Positions 1-7,216 of a stretch of 64,000 bases of DNA are shown here, one piece after another; the first letter of the stretch is position 1; each line of letters starts with the position of its first letter. Location of the stretch: the NCBI RefSeq assembly GCF_035440685.1, contig NZ_DAORMW010000001.1. One strand, given 5' to 3'. The notes beneath the pieces were generated by a model. It ran no database searches. It was given only the letters and a program-made list of their open reading frames with translations, and was not told the DNA's origin. The translations under genes and the position numbers were made by a program. The stretch comes from Accumulibacter appositus. Lineage in GTDB: Bacteria > Pseudomonadota > Gammaproteobacteria > Burkholderiales > Rhodocyclaceae.

Positions 1-1189
1 CGCCTACGAATTGCTCAGCGGCGACGCGCGCCCTGTGATCGGCGGCGAGAACATCGGCCAGCGAGCCCGGTACCGGCATTGCCGGCAGCTCGTCCATGAC
101 GCCGGCAATCACCCGGGGAATCGCGGGGAAGCCGATCCGCTCGTCGAGGAAAGCCTCAACCGCCACTTCGTTGGCCGCATTCAGCGTCGTTGGCGCGCAA
201 CCGCCCTCCTTGAGCGCACGATAGGCAAGGGCAAGGCAGGGAAAGCGCTGCAAGTCGGGGCGCTCGAAATGCAGCGCCGCCACCTTGAACAGGTCCAGCG
301 GTTCGACACCGGCAGCAATACGCTGCGGGTAGGCCAGCGCATGCGCGATCGGCGTACGCATGTCCGGATTGCCCAGTTCGGCAATCACCGAGCCGTCAGC
401 ATACTGAACCAGCGAATGGACAATGCTTTCCGGGTGGATCACCACTTCGATGCGCTCGGCCGGGACGTTGAACAGCCAATGCGCCTCGATCACCTCGAGA
501 CCCTTGTTCATCATCGTCGCCGAGTCCACCGAAATCTTCCGTCCCATCACCCAGTTCGGATGCGCACAGGCCTGCTCCGGACTGACCGAAGCAAGGTCAG
601 CGACCGGCGTCAGACGAAACGGACCGCCCGAGGCCGTGAGATACAGACCCAGCACCCCGCCGTCGTCAGGATCACCCGAATAACCACTCGGCAACGACTG
701 AAAGATCGCATTGTGCTCGCTATCGATCGGCAACAGGATGGAAGCACTCTGACGAATGGCGCGCATGAAAACCGCGCCAGCCATGACCAATGCTTCCTTG
801 TTGGCGAGCAGAATCTTCTTGCCGGCGACGGCCGCTGCCAAGGTCGGCGGCAAGCCGGCCGCACCGACGATGGCCGCCATGACGGTGTCAACCTCGGGCA
901 GCGCCGCCATGCGCAACAGCGCATCAGGGCCGTAGCCAACCTCGGTCCTGGAGCCGACGGCGAGCAAGCGCGCCGCGAGTTCGGCAGCCAGGGCGGCCTC
1001 GCCGACAACGGCATGGCGCGGCTCAAACTCGACGCACTGCTCGAACAGGCGATCGATCTGCCGATGCGCACACAGGGCCACAATTTGATAGCGCTGCGGA
1101 TGGCGACGAACGACGTCCAGGGTATTGACCCCGATCGACCCCGTAGAGCCGAGGATGGTCAGGTTTTGCACGGTGCTGCCCGTGCTCAC
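1..1189 (-). CDS. dxr: 1-deoxy-D-xylulose 5-phosphate reductoisomerase (3' end cut by window edge)
   Basis: Converts DXP to 2-C-methyl-D-erythritol 4-phosphate with NADPH, the committed step of the non-mevalonate isoprenoid pathway in the cytosol. The frame is open for 396 codons and runs off base 1, so at most a few C-terminal residues are missing (the family is about 390-400 aa). The N-terminus carries the NADPH-binding GSTGSIG motif at about residues 11-17. Further in are the LLANKEALV-type motif and the substrate-loop sequence around MGRKISVDSATMMNKGLE. The start is GTG, overlapping the TGA of cdsA as GTGA, which implies translational coupling. It is the last visible gene of the rpsB-to-dxr run. 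Confidence 0.95.
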   Translation of the reverse strand, partial: MSTGSTVQNLTILGSTGSIGVNTLDVVRRHPQRYQIVALCAHRQIDRLFEQCVEFEPRHAVVGEAALAAELAARLLAVGSRTEVGYGPDALLRMAALPEVDTVMAAIVGAAGLPPTLAAAVAGKKILLANKEALVMAGAVFMRAIRQSASILLPIDSEHNAIFQSLPSGYSGDPDDGGVLGLYLTASGGPFRLTPVADLASVSPEQACAHPNWVMGRKISVDSATMMNKGLEVIEAHWLFNVPAERIEVVIHPESIVHSLVQYADGSVIAELGNPDMRTPIAHALAYPQRIAAGVEPLDLFKVAALHFERPDLQRFPCLALAYRALKEGGCAPTTLNAANEVAVEAFLDERIGFPAIPRVIAGVMDELPAMPVPGSLADVLAADHRARVAAEQFVG

Positions 1190-2025
1190 GGGATGCTCAC
1201 CAGCCAGACCAGGGCCAGCAACGGCAGCGTCGAAGTTAGACTATCGATACGATCGAGTACCCCTCCATGGCCAGGCAGTACGTTGCTGCTGTCTTTCAGC
1301 CCCGCCTGGCGTTTGAGCAGCGACTCGAAGAGATCGCCAACGACACTGATCGAGGTCAGAGCGATCAGCACCACGAGCAGCAGCAAAGGCTTCTCGGCCA
1401 GGGCCACGGGCAGTTTCGACGACATCAGAAAGCCATAAGCGATGACTGCGATGCCGCCGCCGATTGCCCCCTCCCAGGTCTTGCCCGGGCTGATAGTGGG
1501 CGCCAGCTTGTGCTTCCCGAAGCGGCGGCCGGAAAAATAGGCACCGATGTCGGCCAGCCAGACGACGACCATGATCGCCAGCAGAGCCAGCGCCCCGGCT
1601 TGCCGTAGCTGTACCAGGGCCAGCCAGGTCGGCAGGATCAAGACCATACCCGTCAATAGGCCAAGCAGCGCGTTTGACAAAGGCCAGCGTTGTTTTAGCC
1701 AGATGGGGACTGCGAGCAGCCAGAAAGCGGCCGCGGGCGGATAGAGGAAGGCACCCAGACGCCACGCTGCTGGCTGAGAAAAGCTCGAGCCAAGACCAAC
1801 AGCTGCCGGTTCGAGGGCGCTCAACAAGGCACACAGCGCGACCGCCAGGACCGCGAGCGAGATCCGTGCCACAGCAGTGAGGCGCATCAACGCCCCCCAC
1901 TCCCAGGCGGCGACAGCGGCTATCGCCGTGACGAAGACCAGCCAACCCGCAGGCGGAAGGTAGAAAAGGGCGGCAAAAAAAGCGGCAAACAGGAAGACCG
2001 CGGTGATTACCCGCGTCCTAAGCAT
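1186..2025 (-). CDS. cdsA: Phosphatidate cytidylyltransferase
   Basis: Makes CDP-diacylglycerol from phosphatidic acid and CTP in the inner membrane, feeding phospholipid synthesis. The protein has 279 aa and is strongly hydrophobic, with several membrane segments. Near the C-terminus (about residues 225-265) it has the family signature: S-x-x-K-R, then K-D, then LPGHGGVLDRID. The ATG overlaps the end of uppS by 8 bp, and its own stop overlaps the dxr GTG. The order uppS-cdsA-dxr is the usual proteobacterial one, so it is probably cotranscribed with them. Confidence 0.96.
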   Translation of the reverse strand: MLRTRVITAVFLFAAFFAALFYLPPAGWLVFVTAIAAVAAWEWGALMRLTAVARISLAVLAVALCALLSALEPAAVGLGSSFSQPAAWRLGAFLYPPAAAFWLLAVPIWLKQRWPLSNALLGLLTGMVLILPTWLALVQLRQAGALALLAIMVVVWLADIGAYFSGRRFGKHKLAPTISPGKTWEGAIGGGIAVIAYGFLMSSKLPVALAEKPLLLLVVLIALTSISVVGDLFESLLKRQAGLKDSSNVLPGHGGVLDRIDSLTSTLPLLALVWLVSIP

Positions 2026-2824
2026 CTATGCGCCGGCTCGTTGCTGCCGCGGTGCTCGCCGGAGAATCGTCAACCCGCTGCCCAAGCTGCTCGCTGGTTC
2101 GTCCGAAGCGGCGTTCGCGTTGCTGAAAAGAGGCCAGCGCGGCGTCGAAAGCCGCGGCATCAAATTCGGGCCAAAGCAGGTCAGTGAAATAGAACTCGGA
2201 ATAAGCCAGCTGCCAGAGCAGAAAATTGCTGATCCGTTGCTCGCCACCGGTGCGGATGAACAGGTCGGGCTCCGGCGCGTAGCTCATCGCCAGATGCGGC
2301 GCCAGATCACTCTCGGCCCACTCGCCGCTTTTTTCCGGCTCACTGAGCAACATGCGGTTGACGGCCTGCAGAATGTCCCACCGCCCACCGTAGTTCGCGG
2401 CCACCGTCAGAATCAGCCGGCGGTTGCCGGCGGTCCGCTCCTCGGAACTGCGGATCAGGGCCTGCAGGTCGGCATCAAAGCGTGACAGGTCGCCAATCAC
2501 GCGCAGGCGGACGCCATTGCGATGCAGCTTGCTGACTTCATCCTTCAATGCTCTTACGAAGAGCTGCATCAGCAGGGAGACTTCTTCTTGCGGACGACGC
2601 CAGTTCTCGGAGCTGAAGGCAAAAATGGTCAGGAACTCGATCCCCCGCTCAAGGCAGGTCCTGACCGTGGCCCGTACCGTTTCGACACCGCGATGATGGC
2701 CCGCAAAACGCGGCAGCAAGCGCTTTTTGGCCCAGCGCCCATTGCCGTCCATAATGATCGCCACGTGCCGCGGCACCGCCGACGTTGCCGGAACATCGCA
2801 AGTGGAGCTGGCGAAAAGAGCCAT
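2018..2824 (-). CDS. uppS: Undecaprenyl diphosphate synthase (cis-prenyltransferase)
   Basis: Adds eight isopentenyl units to farnesyl diphosphate to give the C55 carrier lipid for peptidoglycan and O-antigen synthesis. The protein has 268 aa, with the hallmark HVAIIMDGNGRWAK motif near the N-terminus (catalytic Asp at residue 26). The C-terminal RTGGEQRISNF and WQLAYSEFYFTD-type motifs are also present. It lies between frr and cdsA in the same direction. The C-terminal 25 residues or so are low-complexity and probably not catalytic. Confidence 0.96.
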   Translation of the reverse strand: MALFASSTCDVPATSAVPRHVAIIMDGNGRWAKKRLLPRFAGHHRGVETVRATVRTCLERGIEFLTIFAFSSENWRRPQEEVSLLMQLFVRALKDEVSKLHRNGVRLRVIGDLSRFDADLQALIRSSEERTAGNRRLILTVAANYGGRWDILQAVNRMLLSEPEKSGEWAESDLAPHLAMSYAPEPDLFIRTGGEQRISNFLLWQLAYSEFYFTDLLWPEFDAAAFDAALASFQQRERRFGRTSEQLGQRVDDSPASTAAATSRRIDA

Positions 2825-2846
2825 TTCTATAACTGCTCCAAAAGCC

Positions 2847-3407
2847 CTAGATGGCCATCAACTCGGTTTCCTTGTGACTTAGTTGCTGATCGACTTCAGC
2901 GACGTGGCGGTCGGTGAGCTTTTGAATGTCGTCCTGAGCGCGGTGCTCTTCATCTTCGGAGCACTCCTTGTTCTTGAGCATCTCTTTCAGCGTTGCCATG
3001 GCGTCGCGCCGCAAGTTGCGGATGGCGACCTTGGCACCTTCAGCCTCGGCCTTCACCACCTTGATCAGATCGCGCCGTCGATCCTCGGTCAGTGCCGGCA
3101 TCGGCACCCGGATCAGATCACCTTGCGAAGAGGGATTGAGCCCAAGGTCGCAGTCGCGAATGGCCTTCTCGACCTTCGCCGCCATCCCCTTTTCCCAGGT
3201 CTGAACGCCGAGCGCACGGGCATCGATTAAAGTCACGTTGGCAACGGTGTTGATCGGCACCATCGAGCCGTAGTATTCAACCTGCACATGGTCGAGCAGG
3301 CCGATGTGGGCGCGTCCGGTGCGCACCTTGGCCAGGTCGACGCGGAGCGCCTCCAATGATTTGTGCATCTTCTTTTCGGTCGTCTTCTTTACATCTGCTA
3401 TGGACAT
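2847..3407 (-). CDS. frr: Ribosome recycling factor
   Basis: Works with EF-G to split post-termination ribosomes. The 186 aa from the chosen ATG match the usual length of about 185. The sequence runs MSIADVKKTTEKKMHKSLEA through the VRTGRA and PMPALTEDRRRDL segments. The ATG at 3407 is preferred over an in-frame TTG 18 bases upstream because GGAG lies 6 bases before it and the family N-terminus begins there. It follows pyrH by 11 bp and is followed by uppS. Confidence 0.97.
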   Translation of the reverse strand: MSIADVKKTTEKKMHKSLEALRVDLAKVRTGRAHIGLLDHVQVEYYGSMVPINTVANVTLIDARALGVQTWEKGMAAKVEKAIRDCDLGLNPSSQGDLIRVPMPALTEDRRRDLIKVVKAEAEGAKVAIRNLRRDAMATLKEMLKNKECSEDEEHRAQDDIQKLTDRHVAEVDQQLSHKETELMAI

Positions 3408-3418
3408 CTTGGTCTCCG

Positions 3419-4141
3419 TCAGCAATACACCAGTGTACCTTCGTGCTCGCCCATCGTAACCCGCCGCAAAGCATCCTTCTTGAAAATAGAGAACACGTTT
3501 ACGGGCAACTTCTGGTCCCTACAAAGCGCGAAGGCAGTAGCATCCATCACCGCCAGATTCTGCGCGATCGCCTCGTCGAAGCTGATCCGCTCATAACGGA
3601 TGGCCAGCGGATCCTTCTTCGGGTCGGCAGAGTAGATGCCGTCGACCTTAGTCGCCTTGAGCACAATTTCAGCACCGATCTCGGCGCCACGCAAGGCGGC
3701 CGCCGTATCGGTGGTGAAGAAGGGATTGCCGGTACCGCCAGAAAAGATCACCGTTCGACCCTGCTCCAGATAGCGGATGGCCTTGGCACGAATGTAGGGC
3801 TCAACCACCTGCTCGATGTTCAGCGCCGACTGCACGCGCGAGACCATTCCGGCCGAACGCATGGCGTCGTGCAAGGCCAGGCCGTTCATCACCGTCGCCA
3901 GCATTCCCATGTAGTCCGCCTGCGCCCGGTCCATGCCGGACGCGGCAGGCGCAACACCACGAAAGATATTACCACCCCCGATCACCACACCGACCTGGAC
4001 GCCCAGGTCGACAATCCCCTTGATTTCGGCAACGATTCCCGAAATTGTCTGCCGGTTGATGCCGTACGCATCGGAGCCCATAAGGGCCTCACCGGAGAGC
4101 TTGAGCAGGATGCGCTTGTATTTCGGCGATTTGTCGGACAT
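3419..4141 (-). CDS. pyrH: UMP kinase
   Basis: Phosphorylates UMP to UDP using ATP; a cytosolic hexameric amino-acid-kinase-fold enzyme under nucleotide control. The protein has 240 aa with KRILLKLSGEALMG at the N-terminus, VVIGGGNIFRG, the GTGNPFFTTDTAAALRG loop and KATKVDGIYSADP. Two ATGs lie 6 bp apart (4147 and 4141). The second sits about 10 bases after AAGGAG and the first only 4, so 4141 is used, but either is possible. It lies between tsf and frr in the conserved order. Confidence 0.96.
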   Translation of the reverse strand: MSDKSPKYKRILLKLSGEALMGSDAYGINRQTISGIVAEIKGIVDLGVQVGVVIGGGNIFRGVAPAASGMDRAQADYMGMLATVMNGLALHDAMRSAGMVSRVQSALNIEQVVEPYIRAKAIRYLEQGRTVIFSGGTGNPFFTTDTAAALRGAEIGAEIVLKATKVDGIYSADPKKDPLAIRYERISFDEAIAQNLAVMDATAFALCRDQKLPVNVFSIFKKDALRRVTMGEHEGTLVYC

Positions 4142-4184
4142 CGTCATCTGGCTCCTTGGTCGGTCTGGATGGACAGCTGTGCGC

Positions 4185-5078
4185 TTACTTCTGTGCAGCG
4201 GCAGCCTGGGCAGCCACTTCGGCCGCGAAGTCGTTACTTCGCTTGGCAATGCCTTCGCCAACGACATACAGCGCGAAGCCGGCAACCGACGCCGCCTTGG
4301 CCTTGAGCAATTGCGCGACCGTCTGCTTGCCGTCTTCGGCCTTGACGAAGACCTGCCCAAGCAGCGTCACCTCATTGAGGAATTTCTGCACCGAACCCTC
4401 GGCGATCTTTTCCAGCATCGCTTCCGGCTTGCCCGCCTCTTTCGCCTTCTCGATGGCAATGCGCCGCTCACTCTCGATCAGCTCAACGGCAACGCCCGTC
4501 GAATCCAGCGCCTTCGGCTTCCCGGCGGCAATTTGCATGGCCAGATCCTTGCCCAGCTGCTCGTCACCACCCACGTAGTCGAGCAGAACGCCGATCTTGG
4601 CACCGCCATGAATGTAAGAAGCGAACTTGCCTTTAGCCTGCATACGCACAAAGCGCCGGATGGACATGTTTTCACCGATCTTACCGACCAGGGCCGTGCG
4701 CGTCGATTCAACGCTCCCGTCACCCAAGGGCAAGGCCGACAAGGCGGCCACGTCAGCCGGATCATGACTGACGACCAGCGCCGCGCAATCACTGGCCAGC
4801 TTCAGAAATTCATCGTTCTTGGCGACGAAGTCGGTCTCGGAGTTGACTTCGATCAGGGCGCCAATTTTGCCATCGTCCGACAGATGGACCGCCACCACGC
4901 CCTCGGCGGTAATGCGACTTGCTGCCTTGCTCGCTTTCGAGCCAAGCTTGACGCGCAGGATTTCTTCAGCCTTGCTCAGGTCGCCAGCAGCCTCGGTCAG
5001 CGCCCGTTTGCACTCCATCATCGGCGCGTCGGTTCTTTCGCGCAACTCTTTAACCATGCTTGCGGTAATTTCCGCCAT
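4185..5078 (-). CDS. tsf: Translation elongation factor Ts
   Basis: Nucleotide exchange factor that regenerates EF-Tu-GTP. The 297 aa from ATG 5078 begin MAEITASMVKELRERTDAPMMECKRAL, the conserved UBA-like N-terminal module. The EF-Tu-contacting segment with ETDFVAKN follows at about residues 76-84. A longer upstream reading adds unconserved arginine-rich residues and is rejected. It is downstream of rpsB, separated by about 110 bp that contain a strong GC-rich hairpin. Confidence 0.97.
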   Translation of the reverse strand: MAEITASMVKELRERTDAPMMECKRALTEAAGDLSKAEEILRVKLGSKASKAASRITAEGVVAVHLSDDGKIGALIEVNSETDFVAKNDEFLKLASDCAALVVSHDPADVAALSALPLGDGSVESTRTALVGKIGENMSIRRFVRMQAKGKFASYIHGGAKIGVLLDYVGGDEQLGKDLAMQIAAGKPKALDSTGVAVELIESERRIAIEKAKEAGKPEAMLEKIAEGSVQKFLNEVTLLGQVFVKAEDGKQTVAQLLKAKAASVAGFALYVVGEGIAKRSNDFAAEVAAQAAAAQK

Positions 5079-5097
5079 TTCATTCTCCACTTGTGAA

Positions 5098-5120
5098 CGC
5101 GGCCGGTATGGCCGGCCGCG
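5098..5120 (-). other. Perfect GC hairpin between rpsB and tsf
   Basis: A 9-bp perfect stem (5098-5106 with 5112-5120) around a 5-base loop lies in the rpsB-tsf intergenic RNA. No U-run follows on the minus strand, so it is not a standard intrinsic terminator. It could be an attenuator, a processing site or an mRNA-stabilising structure that adjusts the S2 to EF-Ts ratio. Confidence 0.5.
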
Positions 5121-5188
5121 CCTCACTGAACATTCAGGACAAACCGAGCGGCGGCGTCAGCACGCCGCACGGCCACAGCAGCTGACGA

Positions 5189-5932
5189 TCAGTCGTCGCT
5201 GGCCTCTTCGATGAATTCGTCGCCGGAAACCGCTTCGATGATTTCCTCGACAAACTGGCTGCGCCCCTCTAGCACGGCATCGGCGACACCGCGCGCATAG
5301 AGACGAATGGCGCGTGAAGAATCGTCGTTACCCGGAATGACGTAGTCGACGCCTGCTGGCGAGTGGTTGGTATCGACAACCGCCACCACCGGAACACCGA
5401 GCTTGTTGGCCTCAGTAATAGCGATCTTGTGGTAGCCCACGTCGATCACGAACAGCGCGTCGGGCAAGGTCGCCATATCCTTGATGCCACCGATCGACTT
5501 GAGCATCTTGTCCAGTTCGCGCGTGGTCATCAGCGCCTCTTTCTTGCCCAGGCGTTCGAGAGAACCATCTTCGACCATAGTTTCCATCTCCTTGAGACGC
5601 TTGGTCGACTGCTTGATCGTCTTGAAGTTGGTCAGCATGCCGCCCAGCCAGCGCTGGTCGACGTACGGCGAGCCGCAACGCGAAGCCTCCTCGGCCACAA
5701 TTTCACGCGCCTGACGCTTCGTCCCGACAAACAGGATATTGCCTTTGTTGGCAGACAGTTTGCGAACGAAGGTCATGGCCTCGTTGTATTTGGCAAGCGT
5801 TCGCTCCAGGTTGACGATATGAATCTTGTTGCGGGCGCCAAAAATGTAGGGCGCCATCTTGGGATTCCAGAAGCGTGTCTGGTGACCGAAGTGGACACCG
5901 GCCTCGAGCATTTGACGCATCGTTGTAGACAT
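5189..5932 (-). CDS. rpsB: 30S ribosomal protein S2
   Basis: Small-subunit ribosomal protein, 247 aa. It starts MSTTMRQMLEAGVHFGHQTRFWNPKM and contains the typical SANKGNILFVGTKRQA and WLGGMLTNFKTIK segments, plus the acidic C-terminus usual in betaproteobacteria. It heads the minus-strand rpsB-tsf-pyrH-frr-uppS-cdsA-dxr run and is transcribed divergently from map. The leader (5933 upward) is the natural place for S2 autoregulation, but I cannot identify a defined structure there. Confidence 0.97.
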   Translation of the reverse strand: MSTTMRQMLEAGVHFGHQTRFWNPKMAPYIFGARNKIHIVNLERTLAKYNEAMTFVRKLSANKGNILFVGTKRQAREIVAEEASRCGSPYVDQRWLGGMLTNFKTIKQSTKRLKEMETMVEDGSLERLGKKEALMTTRELDKMLKSIGGIKDMATLPDALFVIDVGYHKIAITEANKLGVPVVAVVDTNHSPAGVDYVIPGNDDSSRAIRLYARGVADAVLEGRSQFVEEIIEAVSGDEFIEEASDD

Positions 5933-6287
5933 ATGTTTTTACTCTCAATATTCAGGGTTTGACCACCATTCGCCGAGCTACAGTCTGCCGTAGTGTGTTG
6001 GCAGGCACCCTTGAACAGGCGAATGTGCGAAATGAGACGTGCCTCGTCGGCACGCCCGGCGCGCCACAGCGGCGCAAGCTCGTGCTTCACTGACCGCGGC
6101 CAGCAAAACCGGGCGATAGTACCATCAAAGAGGCCCTGCAGTTCAAATGACTTCGCCAGCCGTTCAGCCGCAACACATCCGACGGCCCGGCCGGATGCTC
6201 ATGGCGAGCGCTAGCGCTCGGCAAATTGCCTAAGCGCTTGGCTTCCTTTATCCTTCCGTCTCTTACCCTTGGCGCCGACCCGAACGA
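5933..6287. promoter_or_regulatory. rpsB/map divergent intergenic region
   Basis: 355 bp between two divergent genes, so it should hold the promoters and leaders of both. A 16-bp perfect palindrome (CGAGCGCTAGCGCTCG, 6205-6220) lies on the map side and could be an operator or hairpin. On the minus strand a TACTAT-like -10 sits near 6115-6122 with a poorly spaced TTGAAC upstream, which is only weak promoter evidence. No credible small gene was seen. Confidence 0.4.
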
Positions 6288-7100
6288 ATGAGTATTACCC
6301 TCAAAACACCCGCGGAAATAGAAAAAATGCGTGTCGCCGGCCGCCTCACGGCCGAAGTACTCGACTACATCACACCGCACCTGCGATCGGGAATCACCAC
6401 CGGCGAGCTTGATCGCCTTTGCCACGACTACATGGTTGATGTGCAAGGCAGCATTCCGGCACCGCTCAACTACGCGCCGCCAGGTTACCGGCCTTATCCG
6501 AAGTCGGTCTGCACCTCGGTGAACCACCAAGTCTGCCACGGCGTTCCCGGCGATCGCCAACTGAAGAACGGCGACATCGTCAATCTTGATGTCACGGTAA
6601 TCAAGGACGGCTATCACGGCGACAGCAGCCGCATGTTTCAGATCGGAGAGACCTCGGTCCAGGCGCGGCGGCTGTGCGAAATCACTTTCGAATGCCTTTG
6701 GCTCGGTATCGCTCAGGTTCGGGCCGGCGCACACCTCGGCGATATCGGCCATGCCATCCAGCAGCAAGCCGAGAAATCGGGCTACTCGGTGGTCCGCGAG
6801 TTCTGCGGTCACGGCATCGGCGCCAAGTTTCACGAAGAACCGCAGGTTGTTCATTATGGCCGCCCGCACACGGGTCTGCAGCTACAGGCGGGAATGGTCT
6901 TTACCATCGAGCCAATGATCAATGCCGGCAAGGCGGCGATCAAGACCATGGCCGATGGCTGGACGATCGTCACCAAGGACCACAGCCTGTCGGCGCAATG
7001 GGAGCACACCATCCTGGTCACCGAAACGGGTTACGAAGTACTCACCGTGTCAGAGGGGACGCGCCCGCCGCCCGACGGAATCCGGGCCTTAGGGTCATGA
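6288..7100 (+). CDS. map: Methionine aminopeptidase, type I
   Basis: Removes the initiator methionine from nascent proteins. The protein has 270 aa in a single pita-bread domain. The metal ligands are visible: D101 and D112 (in NLDVTVIKDGYHGDSS), H175 (GHGIG), E208 (FTIEPMIN) and E239 (WEHTILV). H84 and H182 fit the substrate-contacting histidines. Its place opposite rpsB and before glnD is the standard arrangement in many proteobacteria. Confidence 0.97.
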   Translation: MSITLKTPAEIEKMRVAGRLTAEVLDYITPHLRSGITTGELDRLCHDYMVDVQGSIPAPLNYAPPGYRPYPKSVCTSVNHQVCHGVPGDRQLKNGDIVNLDVTVIKDGYHGDSSRMFQIGETSVQARRLCEITFECLWLGIAQVRAGAHLGDIGHAIQQQAEKSGYSVVREFCGHGIGAKFHEEPQVVHYGRPHTGLQLQAGMVFTIEPMINAGKAAIKTMADGWTIVTKDHSLSAQWEHTILVTETGYEVLTVSEGTRPPPDGIRALGS

Positions 7101-7152
7101 CCAGGGGAGACACCCAAATCAGGAAAGCCATGACCGCCCCCCTCTTCCCCTG

Positions 7153-7216
7153 GCCCTTCTCCCGCAAGTGGAGAAGGGAGGTTCGTGAGTCGCATGCGCG
7201 GCTCCTAGATTAAGCC
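7153..7216. repeat. Dispersed intergenic repeat, copy 1
   Basis: The map-glnD spacer contains CTTCTCC...GGAGAAG (a 7-bp stem) followed by GGTTCGTGAGTCGC (7180-7193), a GCG-rich stretch and a TTAAGCC end that abuts the glnD GTG. A similar unit in the same orientation lies at about 51411-51480: CTCTCCCGC, G-rich/GAAAAG, the same 14-base core GGTTCGTGAGTCGC, an ACGCG stretch and TTAAGCC. Two copies 44 kb apart suggest a REP-like intergenic family. It may supply part of the glnD leader here. Confidence 0.6.

Noticed and set aside
11..1438. 475-codon plus-strand ORF
   Set aside because: Antisense shadow of dxr and the end of cdsA; Arg/His-rich composition without any domain, while the minus strand encodes clear DXR motifs.
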